Source: an uncultured Alphaproteobacteria bacterium (GTDB lineage Bacteria > Pseudomonadota > Alphaproteobacteria > CAAGCB01 > CAG-977). From it: a DNA stretch of 34,255 nucleotides. Shown one piece after another: positions 8,835 to 16,869 of the stretch. The position numbers were made by a program, and so were the translations under genes. The stretch spans positions 1 to 34,255 of the forward strand of contig CALXTY010000005.1 of the NCBI GenBank assembly GCA_944391535.1, written 5' to 3'. The notes under the pieces are model-generated. The model had not been told where the DNA came from, did not search any database, and was given only the letters and a program-made list of their open reading frames with translations. Positions within the stretch are counted from its first letter, which is position 1, and each line of letters opens with the position of its first letter.

Positions 8835-9284
8835 ATGAATAAAATACCTTTTATTACTTTTTTAACCTTATTGATTTTGTCTATGTTTGGATCAAATGCT
8901 AATGCCGAGATTGCCAACTGCACCGCCTATAACAGTGCCAGAAAATATACTGCCTGCAAAAGCGGGTATTATTTAGGAAATAATTCTTGTTTACCCGAAT
9001 ATGGCAACAGATGCGGCGACGGTTGTTCCTCTTGCGATAATGGTTATTGTAGAGCCTGCGAAATCGGGTGTTGGCTAAACAGTACTTATTGTGAAACACT
9101 GAAACCATGTGTTGATCACTGTTCAGTTTGCACTTCTAATGTATACACTACATTAAGAATATGTCGTTCTTGTGAAGATGGATATACACTAAACGGTAAT
9201 AATTGTATTGAAAAAGCTGTAATACCAATTGCGCCTCTTGTAGCAAAGAAATATGCTCTGCTTGTAAAAGCGGCTATTACTTAA
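8835..9284 (+). CDS. Cysteine-rich secreted protein, N-terminal part of a frameshifted gene
   Basis: Function unknown. The start at 8835 is chosen because AAAGGGGG ends six bases upstream and the translation opens with a signal peptide: MNKIPF, a hydrophobic core, and a likely cleavage after SNANA near residue 22. The mature part is a string of short cysteine motifs (CSSCDNGYCRACEIGCW, CSVCTS, CRSCEDGYTLNGNNC), resembling growth-factor-receptor or furin-type cysteine-rich repeats. After residue 127 the cysteines stop abruptly and a tail without cysteine runs to a stop at 9284. In the -1 frame the cysteine pattern continues without a break to 9478, so the annotated end is an artefact of a one-base loss at the A run 9211-9215. 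The product is probably exported, with disulfides formed in the periplasm or at the surface. Confidence 0.75.
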   Translation: MNKIPFITFLTLLILSMFGSNANAEIANCTAYNSARKYTACKSGYYLGNNSCLPEYGNRCGDGCSSCDNGYCRACEIGCWLNSTYCETLKPCVDHCSVCTSNVYTTLRICRSCEDGYTLNGNNCIEKAVIPIAPLVAKKYALLVKAAIT

Positions 9285-9478
9285 GCGGAGGGGCTTGCCA
9301 TCAAGAAGAAAAATCTTGCGGATACGCTTGCTCCGACTGCAATTCGCCAACAGGCGTCTGTGCCGTATGTGAAAACGGATATACCTCGGTTAACAATAAA
9401 TGTCTGAAAAATTCCGTCTCAGGATCTTGCCCAACCGGTCTGACCAAATCCGCCGACGGATGTTGTTGCATTAAATAG
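9215..9478 (+). pseudogene. Out-of-frame C-terminal half of the cysteine-rich protein
   Basis: Reading from the A run at 9211-9215 in the -1 frame gives SCNTNCASCSKEICSACKSG, then YYLSGGAC, CGYACSDCNSPTGVCAVCENGY and a C-terminal SADGCCCIK before TAG at 9476-9478. Restoring one A (five to six) joins both halves as a single protein of 214 residues with an uninterrupted CxxC rhythm. The C-terminal Cys triplet matches the end of the next gene (CCCY). No start codon with a ribosome-binding site exists for this half on its own. Options are a true recent frameshift, a phase-variable state, or a sequencing or assembly error in the homopolymer. The heptamer here is not a canonical programmed -1 slippery site. 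Confidence 0.8.
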
Positions 9479-9494
9479 GAAAGGAGAACTTACC

Positions 9495-9938
9495 ATGAAA
9501 AAATTACTCTTTATTCTTGCCGTTCTTTCTTTCCTGCCCTTCAAAGCTACGGCAGATAACGTGTTCGACAACAACAACTCTTTTTTAATCGCAAAAGCCG
9601 TCAAACTCGGACGAGGATCGACAAACGGTTTTTATTCTTCCTCTTCGCTGGCCAATAATTCGGTCGCAAAAACAGAATTATTGGAAAACTGTGATAGAAA
9701 CTGCGTCTCTTGCAACACGCAAAACGGTGTCTGCGGACATTGTAAAGCAGGATGTTTCCTCAAAAACAACGTTTGTGTCTTTTGCTCCGGCAATGCGACT
9801 TGTTCCAACGGCATCGCCCTCGTGTGTAATAATAAATATTACAAATCCGGCGATACCTGCATCGGCGTTTGCACAAACGTCAAATGTATCAGCGGTACAA
9901 GCCCGACAATTAAAGATTACAGTTGTTGCTGTTATTGA
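9495..9938 (+). CDS. Small cysteine-rich secreted protein with AKAVKLGRG motif
   Basis: Function unknown; 147 residues. A signal peptide (MKKLLFILAVLSFLPFKATA, cleavage near 20) is followed by a short acidic/Asn stretch and the block LIAKAVKLGRGSTN with AKAVKLGRG at residues 33-41. Residues 66-146 hold 16 cysteines in CxxC-type spacing (CDRNCVSCNTQNGVCGHCKAGC, CVFC, CSNG) and end in CCCY. The same nine-residue block occupies exactly residues 33-41 of the large cysteine-rich protein 10 kb away. GGAGA lies upstream of the ATG, which is 16 bases after the restored stop of the preceding cysteine-rich gene, so the two probably share a transcript and the same poly-C-linked promoter. A strong terminator follows. 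Likely an exported, disulfide-rich surface or periplasmic protein. Confidence 0.8.
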   Translation: MKKLLFILAVLSFLPFKATADNVFDNNNSFLIAKAVKLGRGSTNGFYSSSSLANNSVAKTELLENCDRNCVSCNTQNGVCGHCKAGCFLKNNVCVFCSGNATCSNGIALVCNNKYYKSGDTCIGVCTNVKCISGTSPTIKDYSCCCY

Positions 9939-9952
9939 TCTTAAATAAAAAA

Positions 9953-9983
9953 ACCTCGGAATACGCATTCCGAGGTTTTTCTT
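9953..9983. terminator. Bidirectional intrinsic terminator
   Basis: An 11-base perfect stem AACCTCGGAAT/ATTCCGAGGTT (9953-9963 with 9968-9978) encloses loop ACGC, with T's after it and A's before. It separates the cysteine-rich pair from the convergent pyruvate kinase gene. Confidence 0.93.
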
Positions 9984-10003
9984 AATAAATCTTTTTTTCT
10001 TTT

Positions 10004-11437
10004 CTATTTTTCCGATGAATTAAAAACGGGAAAAATATGCAACAGGTTTGTGTTTCCCGTCACATTAAAGGGCAATCCCGCCGTCATAATGATTTTTTCG
10101 CCGATTTTTGCATCAAACAGCTCTTGACAGAAAACAGACGCCTGACGCGCCACATCGATTAACAATGTTTGCTGTTCACAGACAACGCTTTCAATTCCCC
10201 AAAACAGACTCATTTTTCTGGCAACCGATATGCTGGGCGTCATGCACATGATCGGAATATACGGTCTTTCACGGGAAACCCGTCCCGCTGTCGCGCCGCT
10301 GATCGTATAAGAAACGATTGCCGTCGCATCCGTTAACGTCTCCGCCGTCACACGAGCCGACACCGTAATCGCGCTTTCAGGCGTTTGTTCGGGCGGCAAA
10401 CGCACCGCGTCCAAATATTTTCGATACATATCATGCGATTCCGTTTCCATGATAATTTTATTCATTAAAGTTACGGCTTCAACGGGATAAGAACCGGCGG
10501 CTGTTTCCGCCGACAACATAACTGCATCGGCGGCATCAAAGACGGCCGTTGCCACATCGGACGCTTCGGCTCTGGTCGGTGTCGGATTAGACACCATCGA
10601 TTCCAACATCTGCGTTGCCACAATCACCGGCTTTCCGCCCTTACGACAAGCGCGAATGATCTTTTTTTGCAAGACGGGCACTTTTTCAGGCGGAACTTCG
10701 ACTCCGAGATCTCCGCGAGCGACCATAATGCCGTCCGATAAACGGATAATTTCATCAAGACGTTCCAAAGCGGCCGGTTTTTCTATTTTAGAAACGATCC
10801 ACGCTCTGTCGTTGATTAAAGAACGCGCCAACAAAAGATCTTCGGGACGTTGAACAAAAGACAACCCGATCATATCCGCTCCCATATCCAAAGCGGCTTG
10901 CAAATCCACTTTGTCTTTTTCCGTCAAGGCGTCAATCGGCAACGGAACGCCCGGCACATTAACACCTTTTTTATTGGACAGACGCCCCCCGATCACAACC
11001 GTTGTATCGGCGAAATCCTTGCCGAAATCATCGACACGCAGCCGCACCAGCCCGTCATTGAGTAAAAGATCCATTCCTTTTGTCATTGCCTGAAAAATTT
11101 CAGGATGAGGCAGACACACGCGATTTTCATCACCGGGTTTGGCGGACATATCCAGGCGGAACCGGTCTCCGATATGCAATTCGACCGCCCCTTCTTTAAA
11201 GGTGCCGATACGCAGTTTCGGCCCCTGCATATCACACAAAATCGCCAAAGGACGTCCGATTTCTTTTTCTGCGGCGCGGATATATTCGACATTTTTGCGA
11301 TGATCGTCGTGACTGCCGTGAGAAAAATTCAACCGAAAAACATTTACTCCGGCGACAGCCAGAGCTTTTATTGTTTCCGGCGTATTCGAGGCAGGCCCCA
11401 AAGTTGAAACGATTTTTGTAAAATGAGAACGTTTCAT
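10004..11437 (-). CDS. pyk: Pyruvate kinase
   Basis: Converts phosphoenolpyruvate and ADP to pyruvate and ATP, the last glycolytic step. The 477-residue length is typical. Visible blocks are KIVSTLGPAS and NVFRLNFSHGSHDDH at the N-terminus, CDMQGPKLRIG, the active-site IVSKIEKPAALERLDEII (catalytic Lys), DGIMVARGDLGVEVPPEKVP, the KPVIVATQMLESM motif with TRAEASDVATAVFDAADAVMLSAETAAGSYP, and a C-terminal regulatory-type domain. AAAGGA precedes the ATG. It lies 26 bases downstream of the aldose epimerase gene on the same strand, so a carbohydrate-related transcript is plausible. Confidence 0.98.
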   Translation of the reverse strand: MKRSHFTKIVSTLGPASNTPETIKALAVAGVNVFRLNFSHGSHDDHRKNVEYIRAAEKEIGRPLAILCDMQGPKLRIGTFKEGAVELHIGDRFRLDMSAKPGDENRVCLPHPEIFQAMTKGMDLLLNDGLVRLRVDDFGKDFADTTVVIGGRLSNKKGVNVPGVPLPIDALTEKDKVDLQAALDMGADMIGLSFVQRPEDLLLARSLINDRAWIVSKIEKPAALERLDEIIRLSDGIMVARGDLGVEVPPEKVPVLQKKIIRACRKGGKPVIVATQMLESMVSNPTPTRAEASDVATAVFDAADAVMLSAETAAGSYPVEAVTLMNKIIMETESHDMYRKYLDAVRLPPEQTPESAITVSARVTAETLTDATAIVSYTISGATAGRVSRERPYIPIMCMTPSISVARKMSLFWGIESVVCEQQTLLIDVARQASVFCQELFDAKIGEKIIMTAGLPFNVTGNTNLLHIFPVFNSSEK

Positions 11438-11463
11438 GTTTTAAATCCTTTTATTAGAAAAAC

Positions 11464-12357
11464 TTACAGATCAGAAACGGTTAAAGTCATTGTTTCCGTC
11501 AGACTTTCTTCAGGTTCCAACGTTTTAATGCCCGTACCGGTAATCCCGCGCGACGCCAGATTAAAAGCGTCCGTCGCATTTGTCACCGGTTCGACACAGA
11601 AGAAATTTTCCCCTGCCGGCGACCAAACAACGACATGACCGAAATCGCTATATGCCGTCATATTGATTTTACGTTTACGAGACGGCCATATCAATTCAGC
11701 CTTTCCGTCAAAACCGCCGAAGCAGGTATCAAGTTCCAAATCGGAAATTTTTAATCCTTTGTCAAACTGCCATTCCGGAGGGGTTTTAATCGGTCTTTCC
11801 CGGGGCGGAGCACTTTCATGCGCCCAAACATTTTTTGTTTTAAACGCGACAACCGTATCATCGTCTTTCAGGAAGAACGGATGCCACCCCAAGCCGCACG
11901 GCATCGGAATACCGCCGCGATTCGTCAATGTCAGAGAAACGATCAAGCTGTTATTATTCAATGTAAAAGTTTGTTCCGCTTCATACGCGAACGGGAAACC
12001 GTTTTTTCCGTTATGTTCAAACGCCAAAACAGCTTTATCGGCGCCGGATCGGACAACATTCCACTGTCTTTGCCAACCTTCCCCGTGCAAAGGATCGGGA
12101 ACAAAAGGATGATTTTTGGGTACGCTGCGGCGTATTCCCCAATAGATAAAGTAACCGCCACGAATCCTATTGGAATACGGGACTAACGGGAACATTGAGG
12201 TTTCATCGGCCATTTTCCGTTCAACCGCCCCGTCCAAAGCCGGACGCAACAGATCTTCGTTTTGTTTGCGCCAATACAACACCGACCCGCCCGCAACAGG
12301 ACTGACCGCGGCATGAAAGTCGCCGGATGAAAGAGAAATCATATCTAAATCCGCCAT
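11464..12357 (-). CDS. Aldose 1-epimerase family protein (GalM-like)
   Basis: Probable mutarotase interconverting sugar anomers. The ATG at 12357 gives 297 residues, the usual family length; the longer frame to 12432 begins with TTG and has no ribosome-binding site. Family motifs are NRIRGGYF (63-70), LHGEGWQRQW with His91, the catalytic-site GLGWHPFF with His159, and VEPVTNATDAFN with the presumed general base Glu256. The substrate cannot be told: GalM, hexose-6-phosphate epimerase and YihR-type members share these residues. It lies between the secreted unknown gene and pyk, all on the minus strand. Confidence 0.85.
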   Translation of the reverse strand: MADLDMISLSSGDFHAAVSPVAGGSVLYWRKQNEDLLRPALDGAVERKMADETSMFPLVPYSNRIRGGYFIYWGIRRSVPKNHPFVPDPLHGEGWQRQWNVVRSGADKAVLAFEHNGKNGFPFAYEAEQTFTLNNNSLIVSLTLTNRGGIPMPCGLGWHPFFLKDDDTVVAFKTKNVWAHESAPPRERPIKTPPEWQFDKGLKISDLELDTCFGGFDGKAELIWPSRKRKINMTAYSDFGHVVVWSPAGENFFCVEPVTNATDAFNLASRGITGTGIKTLEPEESLTETMTLTVSDL

Positions 12358-12435
12358 GCTTTTATATCCCTTATTCGTTTTTCCTTTTGTAAACTGTAAC
12401 GCCTTTGCCTGCAAGCAATTTTCTTCAATCAAAGA

Positions 12436-13191
12436 CTATTGTTTAATCGCCTTTATAAAAGCGTTCCGATCCGCATAGGTTTGACCGTCAACCGTCACAG
12501 AGGAAAAAGTAAAGTCATCCAAAGCTTTGTTCGGTAAAACAATTTCTTTCATCTGCGCCTGAGAAACGGCATATTTTTCATCAGGATCGGAAACAGACAA
12601 GGAAGCTTTTTTTACAAAAGCTCCGCCCATTGTAATATCCTGTTGTTTTTTTCTGCTTTCTTCCGGTTGAAGCGAAGCAACAAAAACTTTTTTCAACAGC
12701 ATTTCCTTTGCCGTGGCTTTCAATATCCGTTTTTTCTCGCCCTCCTTTTCTTTTGTTATCAAAGTGACATCCGCCGCAACATCTGTCAAACTCACTTCTG
12801 AGAAAACAACTTGTTTTCCCTTTAAAAAAGAAAAAAACTCGCTCAAGTCGACCTTCACCTTCGGAATAAAAACGCTTCCTTGCACATCGGAACGTGTTAT
12901 TTTCGCCGTAACATCTGTAAAATTCAAATCTCGATTTTGATCGATTTCAAAAAAGCCATACGAAATCCGAACATTTTTTATTTTTTTAAAAAAGGTGGTC
13001 ATCAAAAAATCGAGAACAATGTCCAAAACATTGTCTTTCGTTCTTTCGCTATGAGGAATACGCAATTGAATCGGCGATTCGGGAGCCGGCGCATTTAAAT
13101 CGACAGCAGGTTGCGCTGTTTCTGCATGAACATTTGCGGGAAAACAAAAAAAGAAAAAAAGAAAAAATATTATTTTAAAAAGACTCTTCAT
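12436..13191 (-). CDS. Secreted or periplasmic protein of unknown function
   Basis: No family recognised. The 251-residue product starts with a signal peptide: MKSLFK, a Phe/Leu-rich core, then PANVHA with likely cleavage near residue 24. A short Pro/Ala linker follows, then a region with alternating beta-type and Lys-rich segments (KNVRISYGFFEIDQNRDLNF, VDLSEFFSFLKGKQVVF). The repeated theme of beta strands recalls AsmA/LPS-assembly-like periplasmic proteins, but that is only an impression. AAAGGT lies eight bases before the ATG. It is first in a probable three-gene minus-strand group with the epimerase and pyk. Confidence 0.6.
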   Translation of the reverse strand: MKSLFKIIFFLFFFFCFPANVHAETAQPAVDLNAPAPESPIQLRIPHSERTKDNVLDIVLDFLMTTFFKKIKNVRISYGFFEIDQNRDLNFTDVTAKITRSDVQGSVFIPKVKVDLSEFFSFLKGKQVVFSEVSLTDVAADVTLITKEKEGEKKRILKATAKEMLLKKVFVASLQPEESRKKQQDITMGGAFVKKASLSVSDPDEKYAVSQAQMKEIVLPNKALDDFTFSSVTVDGQTYADRNAFIKAIKQ

Positions 13192-13288
13192 TCGCTTTGA
13201 CCTTTAAAAAACAATCCCGTACACTTCTCTCAAGCATAACATCTTTTTTTATAAAGAAAACAGGCAAAAACACGAGGACTCTCACGGA

Positions 13289-13996
13289 ATGGATTTTAAC
13301 ACACCCCTTTATAAAGCATCTTTAATCAGGCGTTATTCCAAAGTTTTGGCTGACGTTTGTCTTGAAACGGGAGAAAATATAACCGTTTTTTGCTCCAACA
13401 CGACGCAAATGACTTCCCTGTGTGATCCGGAAACAGAAATTTACTTGTCTTATCTGCCAAAAGAGCATCGTCGTCTCCAGTTTACATGGGAAATCGCTGT
13501 CGTCAACGGATCAATGGTCGGCGTCAACATGGGGCGACAAGACGATTTGATTATCGAAGCTGTGGTCAATGCCGTTCTGTACGAATTGGGCGGATATGAA
13601 AAAATAGAAAAGATATCTTCTTATTCAAACGCTTCGTATTTAAACCTGCTTCTCACTCCTTTCGAAAACAGCGGTTACCCATTATGCAAAGTCGCCATCC
13701 TTCCCGTTTATCAAAAAATCGGGACAGATTTAATGTTTCCGGACGGGATTTCGGTCGCAAACCACCATATTCTCAATCAATTAGCCGCTACTCTGCAGGC
13801 CGGTGAAAGAGCCGTTCTCATCCTTTTGGCGCAAAGAATCGATTGCATCGGCATTCGGGCGCAATGGATCGCAGACGCTCAGTATCTGTTGGCGTTAAAA
13901 GATTTATGCGATAAAGGCTTGGAAATTATTTGCTGCGGCTGTAGTGTATCTTTACAAGGAATTTGGGTGACCGCCCGTTTGCCCTTTACTTTTTAA
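13289..13996 (+). CDS. sfsA: SfsA family protein with altered nuclease-type active site
   Basis: SfsA (sugar fermentation stimulation) proteins bind DNA and carry a PD-(D/E)XK nuclease-like core; their exact role is unsettled. This 235-residue copy retains the family layout: LIRRYSKVLADV near residue 12, ITVFCSNTTQM at 31-41, VGVNMGRQDDLIIEAV at 77-92, FPDG near 150, and EIICCGCSV near 212-220. The usual SRxD is SYLN here (Asn119), and the usual YxEVK is YPLCK (130-134), so the acidic residue of the ExK pair is replaced by Leu132. The fold is probably kept but catalysis lost or changed. GAGGA precedes the ATG. It is the first gene of the sfsA-map-radC group typical of Alphaproteobacteria, and the map start lies 14 bases after its stop. 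Confidence 0.8.
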   Translation: MDFNTPLYKASLIRRYSKVLADVCLETGENITVFCSNTTQMTSLCDPETEIYLSYLPKEHRRLQFTWEIAVVNGSMVGVNMGRQDDLIIEAVVNAVLYELGGYEKIEKISSYSNASYLNLLLTPFENSGYPLCKVAILPVYQKIGTDLMFPDGISVANHHILNQLAATLQAGERAVLILLAQRIDCIGIRAQWIADAQYLLALKDLCDKGLEIICCGCSVSLQGIWVTARLPFTF

Positions 13997-14010
13997 TTGC
14001 GAGACCAAAA

Positions 14011-14805
14011 ATGACAAAAGAAGATATCGTTATTCATTCACAACACGATTATGAAGGTATGCGCCGTGCCGGTAAATTGGCCGCAGAAACTTTGGATATG
14101 ATTACCCCTTACGTTCAACCGGGGATAACAACCGCGGAACTGGATACTTTATGTAATGACTTTATTTTGGCAAACGGCGGGATTTCGGCTTGTCTGGGGT
14201 ATCGCGGGTATCCCAAATCCGTCTGCATTTCCTTAAACCATGTGATTTGTCACGGCATTCCGGGATCAAGAAAATTAGTTTCAGGCGATATTTTAAACAT
14301 TGATGTGACCGTTATTGTCGATGGTTGGTTCGGAGACACCAGTCGTATGTATACGGTGGGGAAAATTCCCGTCAAAGCAAAAAGATTGATTGATGTTACT
14401 TTTGAAACCATGTGGCGCGGCATTGAAAAAGTCAAACCGGGAGCAACACTCGGAGATATCGGCCACGCCATGCAATCATATGCCGAATCGCAAAGATGTT
14501 CGGTCGTAAAGGATTTTTGCGGACACGGATTGGGTCGCGTTTTTCACTGTGCGCCGAACGTTTTAAATTTTGGCCGCCCCAAAGAAGGGCTTGTTTTGCA
14601 AGAAGGAATGTTCTTTACCATTGAACCCATGGTCAATTTGGGAGGAAACGATCTCAAGATTTTATCCGACGGTTGGACGGCCGTGACCCGAGATATGTCT
14701 TTATCCGCACAATTTGAACATTCATTGGCCGTGACGGCGACAGGTTATGAAATATTCACTTCTTCGCCAAAAGGGTTGGACAGACCGCCTTATCGGGAAA
14801 TCTGA
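14011..14805 (+). CDS. map: Type I methionine aminopeptidase
   Basis: Removes the initiator Met from nascent proteins in the cytoplasm. The ATG at 14011 gives 264 residues, standard length; a longer frame from 13963 overlaps sfsA. Metal and catalytic residues are all present in order: His81 (NHVICHGIP), Asp98 (NIDVTVIVDGW), Asp109 (FGDTSRMY), His172 (CGHGLGRVFH), Glu205 (TIEPMV) and Glu236 (FEHSLAVT). It lies between sfsA and radC, with radC starting one base after its TGA, so translation is probably coupled. Confidence 0.97.
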   Translation: MTKEDIVIHSQHDYEGMRRAGKLAAETLDMITPYVQPGITTAELDTLCNDFILANGGISACLGYRGYPKSVCISLNHVICHGIPGSRKLVSGDILNIDVTVIVDGWFGDTSRMYTVGKIPVKAKRLIDVTFETMWRGIEKVKPGATLGDIGHAMQSYAESQRCSVVKDFCGHGLGRVFHCAPNVLNFGRPKEGLVLQEGMFFTIEPMVNLGGNDLKILSDGWTAVTRDMSLSAQFEHSLAVTATGYEIFTSSPKGLDRPPYREI

Positions 14806-14806
14806 T

Positions 14807-15547
14807 ATGTCGAAAAATTCAGAAGAACCCCGTCTTTTGGATATCCTTGTTGAACCGCCGGAAGAACAAAGCTCGCCTCATTATTTGGGACATCGGGATC
14901 GTTTGCGTCAAAAAGTTCTGACCTTTGGCATAGATGCCTTACAGGATTATGAATTATTGGAATTTTTATTGACTTTTGCCATTCCCAGAAAAGACGTCAA
15001 ACCATTGGCAAAAGAAATGATCGATTTTTTCGGTTCCTTTGCCGACGTTATTGAAGCTTCTCCCGAAGAACTCAAACATATAAAAGGAATTAAAGACAGC
15101 GCCGCCGCACTTATTTCCGCTGTGCGCGGCAGTGCCGTTCGACTGGCGAAAAATCGAATTTCCGCCGATCCCGTCATCAAAGATTGGAACGCTTTAATCA
15201 ATTACTGCAAAATCGATATGGGATTAAAAAAATCCGAATGTCTGCGAGTTCTTTTTTTGGATTCCCGCACCCGATTGATCAAAGATGAAATCTTGCAAAA
15301 AGGATCCGTCAACCAGACTCCCGTTTATCCCAGAGAAATAGCAAAAAGGGCTTTGGAGTTAGGAGCATCTTCGATCGTTATGGTTCACAACCACCCTGCC
15401 GGAGATTTGCGTCCGTCAAAAAACGACATCGCCATGACCAAAGCCGTTATCAACGCTTTAACCTCTTTGGATATTACACTGATTGACCATTTAATCGTTT
15501 CAAAAACCGGATATGTTTCTTTAAAAGCAACCGGCTACATTAAATGA
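14807..15547 (+). CDS. radC: RadC family JAMM-domain protein
   Basis: A conserved bacterial protein once linked to DNA repair; its real biochemical role is unsettled. The ATG at 14807 follows the map TGA by one base and gives 246 residues. The N-terminal helix-hairpin-helix region (HRDRLRQKVLTFGIDALQDYELLEFLL, then IKGIKDSAA) is followed by the JAMM/MPN+ metalloprotease-like domain with Glu177 (YPREI) and the zinc motif HNHPAGDLRPSKND (His194, His196, Ser204, Asp207). All metal ligands are kept. It is the last gene of the sfsA-map-radC group and ends two bases from a convergent gene, without a visible terminator. Confidence 0.95.
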   Translation: MSKNSEEPRLLDILVEPPEEQSSPHYLGHRDRLRQKVLTFGIDALQDYELLEFLLTFAIPRKDVKPLAKEMIDFFGSFADVIEASPEELKHIKGIKDSAAALISAVRGSAVRLAKNRISADPVIKDWNALINYCKIDMGLKKSECLRVLFLDSRTRLIKDEILQKGSVNQTPVYPREIAKRALELGASSIVMVHNHPAGDLRPSKNDIAMTKAVINALTSLDITLIDHLIVSKTGYVSLKATGYIK

Positions 15548-15549
15548 CA

Positions 15550-16020
15550 TCAGCCGGCAATCAGGATTGAAGCCCCCAATCGGGCGATACCTGCTCCCAA
15601 AACATTCACAACCGTACAGACATTCCACAATTTAATCTGAGCCCCGTCCATAAAAACAAACAAATTTTGACCGACGACAACGGCGACAATCATAAAAGAC
15701 AGCATGATATCCAAAGCTTCTCCGGAATCGCGCCATTTCGACAAGACGGGATGCTTTTTAGAAACAACGGACAACAGACACACCGGATAGTGCAGATTTC
15801 CCCGACAACTGACGGCATGAAGGCTGACGGCGTTCAATAAAAAGTCGATCACCCCCCAAACAATAAAAAGCAACGCCAGCACATCGGCAATCCAACTGTC
15901 ATGATACAAACGGGAAATAACGATACCGCCCAAAACCTTATACCCGACAAAAGGAAAACCGATTGTCAAAATGGACAGGATAAGAAAAACATTTTGTCTG
16001 ATATATTTTAATTTCGGCAT
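15550..16020 (-). CDS. Small multi-pass membrane protein of unknown function
   Basis: No family recognised. About 156 residues from the ATG at 16020 (a TTG three codons earlier is also possible; neither has a clear ribosome-binding site). Hydrophobic segments lie near residues 9-33 (FLILSILTIGFPFVGYKVLG), 43-64 (DVLALLFIVWGVIDFLLNAV), 105-123 (IMLSFMIVAVVVGQNLFVF) and 132-154, suggesting four membrane passes in the inner membrane. It converges on radC with a two-base gap, so the two transcripts must run into each other. Confidence 0.6.
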   Translation of the reverse strand: MPKLKYIRQNVFLILSILTIGFPFVGYKVLGGIVISRLYHDSWIADVLALLFIVWGVIDFLLNAVSLHAVSCRGNLHYPVCLLSVVSKKHPVLSKWRDSGEALDIMLSFMIVAVVVGQNLFVFMDGAQIKLWNVCTVVNVLGAGIARLGASILIAG

Positions 16021-16120
16021 TGTTTTCAAGTGTGGTATAAAAAAAACAGATTAGAAAATATTTTAATCTCCTTTTAAAGTAAAGGGCGTATTTTAAAAAA
16101 AACGTGATCAGAGGAAGCTG

Positions 16121-16864
16121 ATGAATATTTTTAAATTTCTTTTTTCCAAAGTGGATGAGAGCTCGAACGACAAACTGGGAGCTTATCCGGAAAAAGTGCA
16201 CGTCGGCGCCATGCCGGAACGGCGTTATTTAAAAACATCCCGTATTATGACTTTATTATCGGCGGCTTTGTTATGCGGAACGATCATGTTGACGTTTATC
16301 ATTTATTTATTGACCCCTTTATTGCGTTCCGAGCCTTTGTTATTGGCAATAGACAAACGCTTTTACAAACTTGAACCCGTTCAATCTCAAATTGTTTTAT
16401 GGCCGGCAAGTATGTTGATCATGGAAGAACATATTAAACAATATATTTTATTGCGTCATACGATTGTTCCCGACATTGATGAAATGCAAGCCCGTTGGAA
16501 TGATAAAAACAGTTTACTGAAATGGTTTTCCAGTCCGGCGACATTTGGCGAATTCGAAGCGGAAAAAGAAATCAATATGGCTCGCATGGCGGAAGGATTG
16601 ACAACCGAGGTCAACATTCGTTTTATTCACCGGATTGACGGCAGTTTGTGGTTGGCTGAATTTGACACCATAGAACATATGCCCGAAGAAGAACATCCGA
16701 CGATTAAACGTTGGAGAGCCGTATTTGAAGCGGGATTTCGGGCTCACGGATATCCCAATCGGGATGAGCGCATAAAAAATCCTTTGGATTTTTATGTTGA
16801 AAAATATTCTTTATCTTCTCGTGCCGTCACAAAGGAAGATAAAAACGCTAAATTTATAGATTAA
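16121..16864 (+). CDS. VirB8-like type IV secretion protein (solitary)
   Basis: VirB8 proteins are bitopic inner-membrane parts of type IV secretion systems. The 247-residue protein has a short cytoplasmic N-terminus, one membrane segment at 43-67 and a periplasmic domain that ends in NPLDFYVEKYSL (220-231), the hallmark NPxGFxVxxY-type motif of the family with Asp in place of Gly. RYLKTS precedes the membrane segment and DGSLWLAEFDTIE fits the beta-sheet region. AGAGGA precedes the ATG. No other virB gene is in the window; T4SS genes are scattered over the genome in some Alphaproteobacteria such as Rickettsiales, so the rest of the system may lie elsewhere. An alternative is a repurposed orphan. 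Confidence 0.75.
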   Translation: MNIFKFLFSKVDESSNDKLGAYPEKVHVGAMPERRYLKTSRIMTLLSAALLCGTIMLTFIIYLLTPLLRSEPLLLAIDKRFYKLEPVQSQIVLWPASMLIMEEHIKQYILLRHTIVPDIDEMQARWNDKNSLLKWFSSPATFGEFEAEKEINMARMAEGLTTEVNIRFIHRIDGSLWLAEFDTIEHMPEEEHPTIKRWRAVFEAGFRAHGYPNRDERIKNPLDFYVEKYSLSSRAVTKEDKNAKFID

Positions 16865-16869
16865 CTTTT

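Noticed and set aside
9211-9220. Programmed -1 ribosomal frameshift in the cysteine-rich gene
   Set aside because: The in-frame codons GAA AAA GCT do not form a canonical X XXY YYZ slippery heptamer, and five A's is short for transcriptional slippage. A mutation, switch state or sequencing error is more likely.
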